A program made the translations under genes and the position numbers. Source: SZUA-430 sp040080835 (GTDB lineage Bacteria > Pseudomonadota > Alphaproteobacteria > Micropepsales > Micropepsaceae). Taken from it: DNA of 64,000 nucleotides. Shown piece after piece: positions 7,382-16,631 of this stretch. Location of the stretch: assembly GCA_040080835.1 (NCBI GenBank), contig JBEBHP010000001.1, forward strand, positions 1 to 64,000, written 5' to 3'. Below the pieces are notes generated by a model, which searched no databases, was not told the origin of the DNA, and saw only the letters and a list, made by a program, of their open reading frames with translations. Within the stretch, counting starts at the first letter, position 1; the number at the start of each line of letters is the position of its first letter.

Positions 7382-8506
7382 ATGCGCCGCATCTATCTTG
7401 ACTATAACGCCAGCACGCCGATTGCGCCCGAGGTTGCCGCAGTCATGCGCAGCGCCATCAACCATGCGTTTGGCAATCCATCGAGCAAACATTGGGCTGG
7501 TATTCAGGCGCATCAGTTGGTGGAAAAGTCTCGGCGTCAAGTGGCCGACCTACTTGGCTGTAAGCCGGAGGAGGTGGTGTTCACCAGCGGTGGTAGCGAG
7601 TCCAACAACTTCGCCCTGAAGGGCGCATTCTTCAACAATAAGCGCGCGCGAAGGCACATCATCACCACGCAAGTCGAGCATCCGGCTATTGTCGAGCCTT
7701 GTCGTTTCCTGGAACGCTTGGGCGCGGAGATCACGTGGTTGCCGGTCGACAGTACCGGACGTGTAAGCCCCGAAGACCTGCACCGCGCAATCACCGCCGA
7801 TACCATTCTGATAAGTATCATGCACGCCAACAACGAGGTCGGAACGATACAGCCGATCGAAGACTGTGGTGCCATCGCGCGGGCACGAGGCATTCCGTTC
7901 CACACAGATGCGGCTCAGACGGTCGGGAAGATCCCCACGCGGGTCGATGAGTTGGGCGTGGACCTATTGACCATTGCCGGCCACAAAGTTTATGCGCCGA
8001 AGGGTGTAGGTGCACTTTACGTTCGCAACGGCGTCACTCTCGAGCCCCTCATCCACGGCGCCGGCCACGAAGGCGGCCGCCGCGCGGGCACAGAGAGTGC
8101 CGTGCTGGCAGCAGCGCTCGGCGAGGCTTGTGTGTCGGCATCCAATCTTGGGGACATGGAAAGAGTAAGGAACCTGCGCGATCGTTTCTGGGGTGCGCTG
8201 CAGGATCGACTCGGCAACCGCGTCGTGTTGAACGGCCATCCGGAGCATCGCCTGCCGAACACGCTCAACGTGTCGTTCGTGGGTGAGATCGGCGCCAACA
8301 TCCTTGCGCGCTTGGGCGGTGTGGCCGCCTCCACGGGTTCGGCCTGCCATGCGGGCAGTATCCAGCCTTCTCCGGTCTTAACTGCGATGAACCTACCGAT
8401 TGAAGCCGCGATGGGCGCCGTGCGTTTCAGCTTGGGTCGACCGACGACGGCAGATGAGATCAAGGACGCTGTTGAGAGTCTAACTCGGGCGATCCAAGAT
8501 GTATGA
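7382..8506 (+). CDS. Cysteine desulfurase, NifS/IscS family
   Basis: 374 residues, the usual length. It shows the PLP-enzyme signature: YLDYNASTP at the N-terminus, FTSGGSESNN, HTDAAQTVGK, the PLP lysine K202 in TIAGHKVYAPKG, and the catalytic Cys322 in STGSACHAGS. The reaction turns L-cysteine into alanine and an enzyme persulfide. It lies directly after a DsrE gene rather than iscU or sufE, so it probably feeds sulfur to DsrE, rhodanese or another acceptor in this cluster and not the housekeeping Fe-S pathway. The frame is intact. Confidence 0.92.
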   Translation: MRRIYLDYNASTPIAPEVAAVMRSAINHAFGNPSSKHWAGIQAHQLVEKSRRQVADLLGCKPEEVVFTSGGSESNNFALKGAFFNNKRARRHIITTQVEHPAIVEPCRFLERLGAEITWLPVDSTGRVSPEDLHRAITADTILISIMHANNEVGTIQPIEDCGAIARARGIPFHTDAAQTVGKIPTRVDELGVDLLTIAGHKVYAPKGVGALYVRNGVTLEPLIHGAGHEGGRRAGTESAVLAAALGEACVSASNLGDMERVRNLRDRFWGALQDRLGNRVVLNGHPEHRLPNTLNVSFVGEIGANILARLGGVAASTGSACHAGSIQPSPVLTAMNLPIEAAMGAVRFSLGRPTTADEIKDAVESLTRAIQDV

Positions 8507-8602
8507 AACTCACTGGGAATGCCGGCATCTATTTATGAACAGCCTCAGCGCGATGACGCAAGGTGATACATTCAGGCTAATTTGAATACGCTGCGCGTAA
8601 CA

Positions 8603-8760
8603 TCAGATCAGCTTCAATGTCACTTTGTGGATATCAAATGCGAGCGAAATGACCAGCGCCGAGATCACTGCAACCCACCAATACGGATACAACCGGCCCA
8701 GACGCGAACCAGACGTTGGGCGGCGAGCGAGGGGCGAAACGATGAGAAAATCAGCTATTC
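8603..8760 (-). pseudogene. C-terminal fragment of an unknown membrane protein
   Basis: Reading leftward to a TGA at 8603-8605, the frame gives RLYPYWWVAVISALVIS then LAFDIHKVTLKLI and stop. It has one hydrophobic helix and closely resembles the last residues of the fragment at 11543-11640 (YYNWRLVVMAVVVTSLAFDI, then REVILRMN). The upstream part is cut by the left end of IS copy B near 8757. I do not recognise the family. Confidence 0.4.
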
Positions 8761-9472
8761 CTACGAAATGTCAAATTGTTGCGCGCGATGGTTAGTCCCG
8801 CACTATCCAGAAACTCCATTGAAGTTGCAACGTTGCGAACTCCGTCAGACTTCCACGTCAATGGTGCGCATGCCTGACGGTCCGACATTTCGTTCTTCGC
8901 GGCGCAACCATTCCCACAATGCTGCTCTTACTCGCCGATGTCTTCCTCGCCCTCGGCGACCTCTTTAGATCCCGCGGATCGCTGTATGCAGAAGTCATTC
9001 GGCTCCGTCATGAACATTCCGTGTTTCGGCGGCGCGCTCCGAAGCATCTGGCCCAGTAGATCCACGAAGCCTGCCCCTGGGACACGGCTCCCCGGTTCCT
9101 GATCCGTGACAACGACGCGAAGTTCGGTCACGTATTCGCTAGACGTCTTGAAGCCTTTGGCATTCGTGACAGACCAATTGCGTCTCGCTGCCCCTGGCAA
9201 AACGGATATGCAGAACGCGTCATCGGATCGATTCGGCGCGAATGCCTCGATCACGTCATCGTCTGGAATGAAGGGCATCTGCGGGCGCTCCTTTCCGTAC
9301 ATGCAGACTACGACAACGCGAGCCGCACTCACCTTGCGTTAGAAAAAGACGCGCCAAATACTTGACCAGTACATCGCGTCGGCAAAATCGTGTCCCTACC
9401 CGTCCTTGGCGGCGTGCTTCATCGATACGAAAGATGCGTTGCCGCGTAAGAATCCAATATTCGGTAGGGACA
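8757..9472 (+). mobile_element. IS481-like element copy B, deleted and inactive
   Basis: The right end (AATATTCGGTAGGGACA, ending 9472) and the sequence just inside the left end (CACTATCCAGAAACTCCATTG) match the other copies; the left inverted repeat itself has decayed. The transposase frame starts near 8920 (LLLLADVFLALGDLFRSRGS). It is joined after RAPKH straight to the region around LAQ-stop-IHEACPWDTAPRF, so roughly 500 bases including the first catalytic Asp are gone. Later stops (for example after DAPNT) confirm decay. Confidence 0.85.
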
Positions 9473-9509
9473 GTGTCACCGAAGGATGGATTACCGTGAT
9501 CACATGATT

Positions 9510-11375
9510 CTATGGAGTTACAATCGGAAAATTCGACACTATCGGCTCGATCAGTGCAACCAGAGTTTCGTAGATCGCTCCATCGCCTTCTACCACGATG
9601 TCTCCTGACACAGTGCGCGGCCGCGCCGGCGCTCCGGCAAGAAGTGTCAATAAAAGATCCGGTCGCTTCAAACGCACAGTTCCATTCGCTTCACGATCAA
9701 CTATGCCCTCTTCGTGGACCAGCACGCCATCCTCAACAGAAATCAGGTGCCGCTCGTCACGGTCGACAAGCTCGACATTGATCTTGAACTTGTGCGCAGC
9801 CGCCTTCACGGGATCGACGCGAACCGCTGCAAAGTCGAGCAGCATCGATGTTGTCGTGGCCGCAAGAACATCAAGGCTCATGCTTGCGGGCGGCAGCTTC
9901 GCAACACCATCCCGCAACTCCTGCGCCCCAGTGAGGTAAATATTGCGCCATGTTCCGGCCTCTGCCTCGTGCGCCATGTGTGTGTAGATGTCGGCGAGTT
10001 GATCACGCGCCACTCGATTTCCCTCGTCTGCGAAAACGACGTGATTGAGCAGCGTCGCGGCCCAGCGAAGCTCGCCAGCTGCTTGCGCCTTCCGCGCCAG
10101 AGCCAGCACAGCGTCTGCACCACCCATTGCCTCGACATATCGCGTTGCAGCTGGCTCCGGCGGCAGCGGATTAAGGTTCGCTGGATTGGCATCATACCAG
10201 CCCATGTAACGCTGATAGACCGCCTTCGAATTGTGGCTCATAGTTCCATAGTAGCCGCGGTTGAACCATTGCTTGGCAAGCACGTCCGGCAGCTTCAGCA
10301 CCTCGGCAATCTCTGTCGGCGTAAACCCGGCATTCATCAGACGCACCGTCTGATCGTGCAGGAACTTGTAGGCATTACGATGGCTGATCAGGAAGGCCGT
10401 GATCTCAGCGCGCCCAAAACGCGGGATACCGTGAGCCGCGAACATCACATCGCTCTTGTCAGCAAATAGTCGGATGGATTCGGTCAGATAATCTGCCCAA
10501 GCTTTCGCGTCGCGCACAAGCGCACCCCGCGCGGGTAGCAGATTGTGCATGGTAAGGTTTGCATTCTCCGCCATGAACACGGCTTGAAACTGCGGCAGAT
10601 AGAAGTTCATCTCCGCCGGCGCTTCTGTACCTGGCGTCAGTTGGAATACCATTGTCACATCGCCGACAGTGATTTCCTGGCCCGTCCGCGTCACAGTCTT
10701 GGTCGGCGCGATCAAGGAAAGGGATCCCAAAGATGGCCGCGGTCCAAGGCCAGATGTAATTTCACCCTCGGCGCCGGCGAGAAGGGTTAGTCCGAACTGG
10801 AAACGTGCGCGCCGGGACATCGCAGGCCCAGCGATGATGTTCTCCGATACAGCATGTTCCAGAAAGCCCTCGGGTGCTATTATCACCACGGCACCGGCAG
10901 CAACCTCCGCTGCAGTTGTCACCCCACCCACACCACCATAATGGTCAACGTGGCTGTGCGAATAAATTACAGCGAGCACCGACTTCTTCTCAACGTGTTC
11001 ATGCAGAAGTTCCAAGGCCGCACGCGCAGCTTCCACACTCGTGAGAGGATCAACCACGATCCATCCTTTGCCGGCATCTATGAATGACACCGTTGAAACG
11101 TCGAAGCCACGCACCTGATATATACGCTCGGCGACTTTGAACAATCCGTGCTTGGTCAGAATTTGCGCTTGACGCCAAAGGCTTGGGTTAGCTGTCCTCG
11201 GGGCCGTCGCATCAAGAAACGCATAGGCTGAAAGATCGACTGCTACACGCCCATCGGGCCGTCGAATGACAGGATCCGCGCGCGTGGCAATGAAACCTCG
11301 CTGGGCGAATTCAAAATCCTTTCGATTGTCTTCGGCCACAAGCCGCCGGGCCTCCTCCAAACTCTCTTGTGTCAT
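9510..11375 (-). CDS. Alkylsulfatase, SdsA1-type metallo-beta-lactamase fold
   Basis: 621 residues. The N-terminal MBL domain has the zinc motif HSHVDH at 140-145, followed by GGVGG, and the MAENANLTMHNLL and FAAHGIPRFG stretches seen in SdsA1-like enzymes. An alpha-helical dimerisation domain (about 350-480) and a C-terminal SCP2-like sterol-carrier domain (about 500-620) follow. These enzymes cut alkyl sulfates such as dodecyl sulfate to alcohol and sulfate, supplying sulfur or detoxifying surfactant. No signal peptide is visible. It begins MTQESLEEARRLVAEDN. It stands alone on its strand between IS copy B and the cydA scrap. Confidence 0.88.
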   Translation of the reverse strand: MTQESLEEARRLVAEDNRKDFEFAQRGFIATRADPVIRRPDGRVAVDLSAYAFLDATAPRTANPSLWRQAQILTKHGLFKVAERIYQVRGFDVSTVSFIDAGKGWIVVDPLTSVEAARAALELLHEHVEKKSVLAVIYSHSHVDHYGGVGGVTTAAEVAAGAVVIIAPEGFLEHAVSENIIAGPAMSRRARFQFGLTLLAGAEGEITSGLGPRPSLGSLSLIAPTKTVTRTGQEITVGDVTMVFQLTPGTEAPAEMNFYLPQFQAVFMAENANLTMHNLLPARGALVRDAKAWADYLTESIRLFADKSDVMFAAHGIPRFGRAEITAFLISHRNAYKFLHDQTVRLMNAGFTPTEIAEVLKLPDVLAKQWFNRGYYGTMSHNSKAVYQRYMGWYDANPANLNPLPPEPAATRYVEAMGGADAVLALARKAQAAGELRWAATLLNHVVFADEGNRVARDQLADIYTHMAHEAEAGTWRNIYLTGAQELRDGVAKLPPASMSLDVLAATTTSMLLDFAAVRVDPVKAAAHKFKINVELVDRDERHLISVEDGVLVHEEGIVDREANGTVRLKRPDLLLTLLAGAPARPRTVSGDIVVEGDGAIYETLVALIEPIVSNFPIVTP

Positions 11376-11542
11376 GAAAGACTACCTCTTCTTCTTTCGG
11401 ATTCCGCACTAACCGGGATGCTAAGCAATTGGAGCAGGTAGCGCCAGCGTGAAGAATGCGCCGACCGTGTCGAGTTTTGCAAACGAGAGACCTTCAATCA
11501 CCTTGGCATGATTTAATATGCGGCCCATACCGCCTTGAGAAG

Positions 11543-11918
11543 TCAGTTCATCCGTAAAATGACCTCGCGAATATCGAATGCCAATGAAGTCACCACGACC
11601 GCCATTACGACTAGCCGCCAGTTGTAGTAGACGAGATCGAAACGGGAATTGTTCGAAAGGACCGACCAGTTCGTGCCGAACTGGTAGCTCATGACCACGC
11701 CCGACACGACACCCATGCCAAAAAGCAATCGCGAAAATCCTGACCCAGAACAGATAGAGATTTCGGTAAACCTCTTCACAGGTTCAAAGCCACATGCCTT
11801 CCAGCACAGCGAGATAACTCGCGAGGCCGATCGTGAAGCTTGGGATGATGATATGGAACGCCACCGTAAAGGCAAACTGAAGCCTCGACAGCAGCAACAC
11901 ATCAAAGTCACTGAACAT
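11543..11918 (-). pseudogene. cydA: cydA-like quinol oxidase subunit I, 5' fragment
   Basis: From the ATG at 11918 the frame reads MFSDFDVLLLSRLQFAF, then PSFTIGLASYLAVLEGMWL, the N-terminus of cytochrome bd-type oxidase subunit I including the haem-region histidine in VAFHIIIPSF. An in-frame TGA follows WL. Further on, an extra T in a T5 run shifts the frame just before GMGVVSGVVMSYQFGTNW. After that the sequence leaves cydA and continues as RFDLVYYNWRLVVMAVVV, then TSLAFDIREVILRMN, an unrelated tail. The remaining three quarters of cydA is absent. Confidence 0.82.
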
Positions 11919-11935
11919 ATGTGGGCCTCCGAAAG

Positions 11936-14900
11936 TTATGCCTTTGACGCAGGCAATCCATCATCGCGAAAAACAATGTAGATCGCCGGAATCACGAGCA
12001 CCGTCAGCAATGTGGACGAGGCAAGGCCGAACAGCAGCGAGATCGCAAGCCCCTGGAAGATGGGATCTGTCAGGATCACGACAGCCCCAATCATCGCCGC
12101 AAGCGCCGTGAGCAGAATCGGCTTGAAGCGGATCGCACCCGCTTCCAGCAAGACGTCGCGCAGCGGACGACCGGGCTTGCGCCCATGCCGAATGAAGTCC
12201 GTCAGCAGGATCGAATTGCGCACGATAATGCCGGCAAGCGCAATGAAGCCGATCATCGACGTCGCCGTGAAGGGCGCACCAAACAATACATGTCCCAACA
12301 CGATCCCGATCAGCGTCAGCGGAATGGGTGTCAAGATGACAAGCGGCAGCTTGAAGCTCCCGAACTGTCCCACCACGAGCACATAGATGCCAAGCAGTGC
12401 CACCATGAAAGCCGCGCCCATGTCGCGAAACGTGACGTAGGTGATCTCCCACTCGCCATCCCAGAGCACGGACGGTCGACGCTCATCGTCAGGCTGGCCG
12501 TAGAGCCGAACCTCTGGCTTCGGCAACGCACCCCAGTCATGCGCTGCTATCGCGGCGTCAACATCGAGCATGCCATAGATCGGTGCCTCATAGGCCCCTC
12601 CGAGCTCCGCAGTCACCATCTCGGCCGCGTGGCCATCGCGCCGGAACAACGGCAGCGAACCCGCTTCCTCGCGCGCACCGATGACTTCACCAAGCTCAAT
12701 GGTACGCCGTGCGCCGCCCTGCGAGGTCACTGCAACCGGCGTCGCCTGTAGGTCTGCATTCCAGCTTTTGCCAGAGCGCGGCAGGCGCACGGAAATCTCC
12801 ATCGGGTTGCGACCGCCGCCGCGCTGCGCATAGCCGACGACCGAGCCATTCATCAGTGCGCCAAGAGAATCCGAGATGTCACCTTCACTGAGCCCAAAAT
12901 ACTCCACCGCATCCCGCTTGGCTGTCAGGCGCAGGCGCGGACGCGGTTGCCCGAATGAGTTGTCAACGTCCACGATGTAGGGCACCGACCGGAAAATGGT
13001 CTCCACCTCGCGCGCCACCTTGCGTCGCGTTTCCGCGTCCGGCCCATAGATCTCGGCAAGCAGCGTCGAGATGACAGGCGGCCCCGGCGGCACTTCCACC
13101 ACCTTGAGCGACGCACCCGCCGGCAACCCGATCGTCGCGAGCTTCCGGCGCAGGTCGAGCGCAATCGCGTGGCTGGCGCGACTCCGGACGTCCTTCGGCA
13201 GGAGATTGACCTGCAGGTCACCCTGTTCGGCCCTTTGGCGCAAATAATAGTGCCGCACGAGACCGTTGAAGTTGAATGGCGCCGAGGTGCCCGCATAGAC
13301 CTGGATCGAGACGATTTCCGGCAATGCCTTGGCGATCTCGGAGGCCTGCAGCAGCACGCGCTGCGTCGCCTCGAGCGTCGTGCCTTCCGGCATGTCGAGC
13401 ACAACCTGCAACTCGGATTTGTTGTCGAAGGGCAACAATTTCACCGTCACGAACTTGAAGGCAAAGAAGCTGCACGCAACCAGGGTCGCAAGTCCCACAC
13501 CGATAAGTAACGCCCGCGCCCGCGCCCGCGTGGCAATCAGCGGCGTTGCAACGCGCCGGTAAAGCCGCCCGAGCGCGCCCTCATCATGCGCATCATGACT
13601 TTCGCTAGCAGCCCCGGCGCGGCCATGCACCCGCACCATCAGCCAGGGCGCTAGCACAACCGCAACAAAGAACGAGAACAGCATCGCCGCCGACGCATTG
13701 GCCGGGATCGGTGCCATGTAGGGCCCCATGAGGCCGGACACGAACATCATGGGCAGCAGCGCCGCGATGACGGTCAGGGTCGCGATGATCGTCGGATTGC
13801 CAACCTCCGCGACCGCATCGATGGCTGCCGCCTGCCGGCTACGTCCGTCATTCATGGCCCAGTGCCGCGCGATGTTCTCGATCACGACGATCGCATCGTC
13901 GACGAGGATGCCGATCGAAAAGATCAGTGCGAACAGGCTCACGCGATTGACTGTGTAGCCCATGATGTCCGCCGCAAAGAGCGTGAGCATGATGGTCGTC
14001 GGGATCACGATGGCCGTGACAAGCGCCTCCTTCCGCCCGATCGCAAACCAGATCAGCGCCACGATCGACACCGTCGCAAGCGCCAGATGCAGCAGCAGTT
14101 CGTTCGCCTTGTCGTTGGCTGTCGCGCCATAGTTGCGCGTGATCTCGACGTTCAGGCTGTCCGGGATGAGTGTTCCCTTCAGCGCATTGATGCGCTCCAC
14201 GACGCGTTGCGAGATTTGCACGGCATTCGCACCTGGACGCTTGGCGACCGCGAGGCTGATCGCCGGCGCTGTCTGCCAGCCCTGCCCGGCGCGGCGCGTG
14301 ATGGTCCACACGCGCGACTCGTCATCACGGGGTACTGCATGAACCTCCGCAACGTCGCGCACATAGACGAACTTGCCGTCCGGCGTCTGCAATGACAACA
14401 ACCCGACATCCTCCACGCCCGGCAACGACTGCCCCGACACGGCCGACACGGAACGGTCGTTGCCGCGAAGGGTCGACAGCGGAAAGCTGCGATTGGCCTG
14501 CCGCAACGTGTTGATGAGCGTCCCGAGCGGAACGTTCAACCCGGACAACCGGCCCGGATCCGGCTCCACGCGAAGCTCCAGCGGGCGGCCACCCACCAGG
14601 AAACTCACGCCCACATTCTCCGTCTTCGCAACTTCCGAGCGCAGCTCATCCGCGACTTCGAACAGCGCCTGGTCCGTCCAGCGGTCCGCAACCTCAGCCC
14701 GCGGCGACAGTGTCACAACAACGATGGGCACGTCATTGATGCCGCGCGACACCACCAGCGGCTCCGGCACGCCAGCGGGAATCTTGTCCATGTTCGCGCG
14801 CAGCTTCTCGTGAACCCGCACGGCCGCGGCGTCGGGATCAGTACCAACCAGGAACCGCACCGTGACCAGCACCTGGTCATCTTCCGTCTGGCTGTAGGTA

Positions 14901-15151
14901 TGCTCGACGCCGTCAATACTCTTGACGATGGCCTCAAGCGGTTTGGTAACGAGCTCTGTCGCTGCATCCGCGCCGAGCCCGTCAGCCCGGACCGAGATGT
15001 CAATCATGGGTACGCGAATTTGCGGCTCTTCCTCGCGCGGGATCGAGATGACAGACAGGATGCCCAGCGCCAGCGCCGTCACCAGGAACAGCGGCGTCAG
15101 CGGCGAATTGATCGACGCCTTCGTCAGCCAGCCTGAAACGCCGAGTTTCAC
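11936..15151 (-). CDS. RND efflux permease (AcrB/HAE-like), sulfide-linked operon
   Basis: 1071 residues with the RND layout: TM1, a large periplasmic loop, six TMs, a second loop, six TMs. The proton-relay Asp pair is present in ILVDDAIVVIEN, and the second half has GIIVRNSILLTDF. It overlaps the adaptor gene by four bases, which in turn overlaps the regulator gene, so all three form one operon transcribed leftward from the operator near 16548. No TolC-type outer-membrane gene is present nearby. The substrate is unknown; control by an SqrR/BigR-like regulator suggests export of a sulfur-derived or oxidised compound. Confidence 0.9.
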   Translation of the reverse strand: MKLGVSGWLTKASINSPLTPLFLVTALALGILSVISIPREEEPQIRVPMIDISVRADGLGADAATELVTKPLEAIVKSIDGVEHTYSQTEDDQVLVTVRFLVGTDPDAAAVRVHEKLRANMDKIPAGVPEPLVVSRGINDVPIVVVTLSPRAEVADRWTDQALFEVADELRSEVAKTENVGVSFLVGGRPLELRVEPDPGRLSGLNVPLGTLINTLRQANRSFPLSTLRGNDRSVSAVSGQSLPGVEDVGLLSLQTPDGKFVYVRDVAEVHAVPRDDESRVWTITRRAGQGWQTAPAISLAVAKRPGANAVQISQRVVERINALKGTLIPDSLNVEITRNYGATANDKANELLLHLALATVSIVALIWFAIGRKEALVTAIVIPTTIMLTLFAADIMGYTVNRVSLFALIFSIGILVDDAIVVIENIARHWAMNDGRSRQAAAIDAVAEVGNPTIIATLTVIAALLPMMFVSGLMGPYMAPIPANASAAMLFSFFVAVVLAPWLMVRVHGRAGAASESHDAHDEGALGRLYRRVATPLIATRARARALLIGVGLATLVACSFFAFKFVTVKLLPFDNKSELQVVLDMPEGTTLEATQRVLLQASEIAKALPEIVSIQVYAGTSAPFNFNGLVRHYYLRQRAEQGDLQVNLLPKDVRSRASHAIALDLRRKLATIGLPAGASLKVVEVPPGPPVISTLLAEIYGPDAETRRKVAREVETIFRSVPYIVDVDNSFGQPRPRLRLTAKRDAVEYFGLSEGDISDSLGALMNGSVVGYAQRGGGRNPMEISVRLPRSGKSWNADLQATPVAVTSQGGARRTIELGEVIGAREEAGSLPLFRRDGHAAEMVTAELGGAYEAPIYGMLDVDAAIAAHDWGALPKPEVRLYGQPDDERRPSVLWDGEWEITYVTFRDMGAAFMVALLGIYVLVVGQFGSFKLPLVILTPIPLTLIGIVLGHVLFGAPFTATSMIGFIALAGIIVRNSILLTDFIRHGRKPGRPLRDVLLEAGAIRFKPILLTALAAMIGAVVILTDPIFQGLAISLLFGLASSTLLTVLVIPAIYIVFRDDGLPASKA

Positions 15152-16167
15152 GATTCCGCCGGAGCGCGGCCAGCCTTCGAGATTGTGTCGCCAGGCTTCA
15201 GGCCGGAAAGGATTTCCACGCCGTCGCCTCCCCCCGGCATCGGCACGGCTTGCCCCGTCTGTACGGGAATGTCGAGCGCGCCACTGCGCATCTCCAACCG
15301 CACATAGTCTACGCCGTAACGCGTCGACAGATAGGCGCGCGGCACCACGACGGAAAGCCGAACGCCAACCGCCACCTTCGCCCGCACACGCTCGCCCACG
15401 AATGACGACTTGAGCGCACCGGCGTCCAGGTCGATCGTAATCTTGCCGTCGCGCACCTGCGGGTAAATCTCGCGGATGCGGACTTCCTGCTCCACTGACC
15501 CACTGGCCGCGTCATCGGAGAGGCGGATTGCGTCACCCTTCTTGAGGCTGCGCGCTTCGCGCTCCGGCAGTTCCAGGCGAACGACCGCATCATTGGTGGC
15601 CATCACGATCACGACATCGCCTGCCATCACGACGGCACCGGCCGGAACGGAAGCCCTCAGCACGCGCCCATCTGCTGGGGCAAGCAGCTTACCCTGCTTC
15701 GCCACTTCGGAAGACAGCGCAGTTGCCGACGCAGCAGCCTTCCACGCCGCAGTCGCTGCCTTCGAACTGGCAACAGCCTGGTCAAGCTTCGCTTGCGAGT
15801 AAAATCCCTTGTCGAACACTTTCCGTACACGAGCGAGATCCGCAGCCGCGCGATCACTCTCGGCCTTCAGCGCTGCGGCCTGCGAGACACGCGTCAGCTC
15901 TTCAAGCGCCACCTTCTGGTCCGCCACAAGAGCAAGAACCTGTCCGGCCTTGACAACATCGCCTTCCCGCACCTTGAGCGACGTGAGCGTCCCCGAAATC
16001 CTGGCACGCACCTCTCCGGTATCGCGCGTCGTGATGGTGGCGGCCACCGAACGGTAGTCTGGAACAGATGACCGCGAGACCCGCAGGGACTCCGCTTGCG
16101 CCGAAAACAAAACCGACAAACCGAGGAAGCTCACTGCGATCAACAGCAATCTTTCTGTCATTTTCAA
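15148..16167 (-). CDS. RND periplasmic adaptor (membrane fusion protein)
   Basis: 339 residues with an N-terminal signal sequence (ending SAQA near residue 26). The family pattern follows: lipoyl-like halves (VREGDVVKAGQVLALVADQ and LAPADGRVLRASVPAGAVVM) around an alpha-helical hairpin (about 90-150) with FDKGFYSQAKLDQAVAS, then a beta-barrel domain. It links the RND pump to an outer-membrane channel. Four-base overlaps on both sides indicate translational coupling with the regulator and the permease. Confidence 0.9.
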   Translation of the reverse strand: MKMTERLLLIAVSFLGLSVLFSAQAESLRVSRSSVPDYRSVAATITTRDTGEVRARISGTLTSLKVREGDVVKAGQVLALVADQKVALEELTRVSQAAALKAESDRAAADLARVRKVFDKGFYSQAKLDQAVASSKAATAAWKAAASATALSSEVAKQGKLLAPADGRVLRASVPAGAVVMAGDVVIVMATNDAVVRLELPEREARSLKKGDAIRLSDDAASGSVEQEVRIREIYPQVRDGKITIDLDAGALKSSFVGERVRAKVAVGVRLSVVVPRAYLSTRYGVDYVRLEMRSGALDIPVQTGQAVPMPGGGDGVEILSGLKPGDTISKAGRAPAES

Positions 16168-16538
16168 ACCCTCACCCGTCCCGCGGTTCTTTTGCCTTCA
16201 GTTCGCGCAACTCCAGCCCTGCGTTCACATAGCGCAGCCGGAACGCAGTACTGGGCATAGAGAACCCGAAGCACCGCATGCGCAGCCTGCGACCCGATTG
16301 AATAGTAGATCGTTTGTCCATCACGCCGTGCACGGACGATTCCATCCCTCCTCAAAAGTGCGAGGTGCTGAGACGCCGTTGAATCTCTCAAACCCAGCGC
16401 ACGGGCGAGTTCGCCAACAGGTCGCTCGCCATCAACAAGCTGGCACACCAGCATGAGCCGGTGCTTGTTTGCCATGGCCTTCAACAGGTCACTCGCCTTG
16501 TCGGCTGCGGCTTCCATTTTCTCAATGTTCATTTTCAT
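16164..16538 (-). CDS. ArsR-family persulfide-type sensor (BigR/SqrR-like)
   Basis: 124 residues from the ATG at 16538. The winged-helix signature is LGLRDSTASQHLALLRRDG with wing RRDGQTIYYSIGS. Two cysteines, Cys32 in LMLVCQLVDGE and Cys98 in LYAQYCVP, are 66 residues apart, the same spacing as the reactive pair in SqrR (41/107) and BigR (42/108), which form a polysulfide link and release DNA. That match and the divergent sulfide:quinone oxidoreductase gene make a persulfide sensor the best call. An upstream in-frame start at 16700 would run over the operator and is rejected. The Arg-rich C-terminal tail is unusual. Confidence 0.87.
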   Translation of the reverse strand: MKMNIEKMEAAADKASDLLKAMANKHRLMLVCQLVDGERPVGELARALGLRDSTASQHLALLRRDGIVRARRDGQTIYYSIGSQAAHAVLRVLYAQYCVPAALCERRAGVARTEGKRTAGRVRV

Positions 16539-16540
16539 AC

Positions 16541-16556
16541 TTGCGAATATACGCAA
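16541..16556. promoter_or_regulatory. Operator of the sulfide/efflux divergon
   Basis: TTGCG-AATATA-CGCAA is a perfect 5+6+5 inverted repeat three bases upstream of the regulator start, followed by an AT-rich GCATATATTG stretch. It lies between the regulator/RND operon and the sulfide:quinone oxidoreductase operon. AT-centred palindromes of this kind are bound by BigR-like repressors, so self-regulation and control of both operons is likely. Confidence 0.65.
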
Positions 16557-16631
16557 AAATGCATATATTGTCAAGCGGAACGTGAGACAGCACACAACGC
16601 GCCTGTCGAGATCCGGCGCAGGAGTTAACGC

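Noticed and set aside
13509..13531. GCGCCC short tandem repeat
   Set aside because: Inside the RND gene as an Ala-Arg stretch; no evidence for variation or function.
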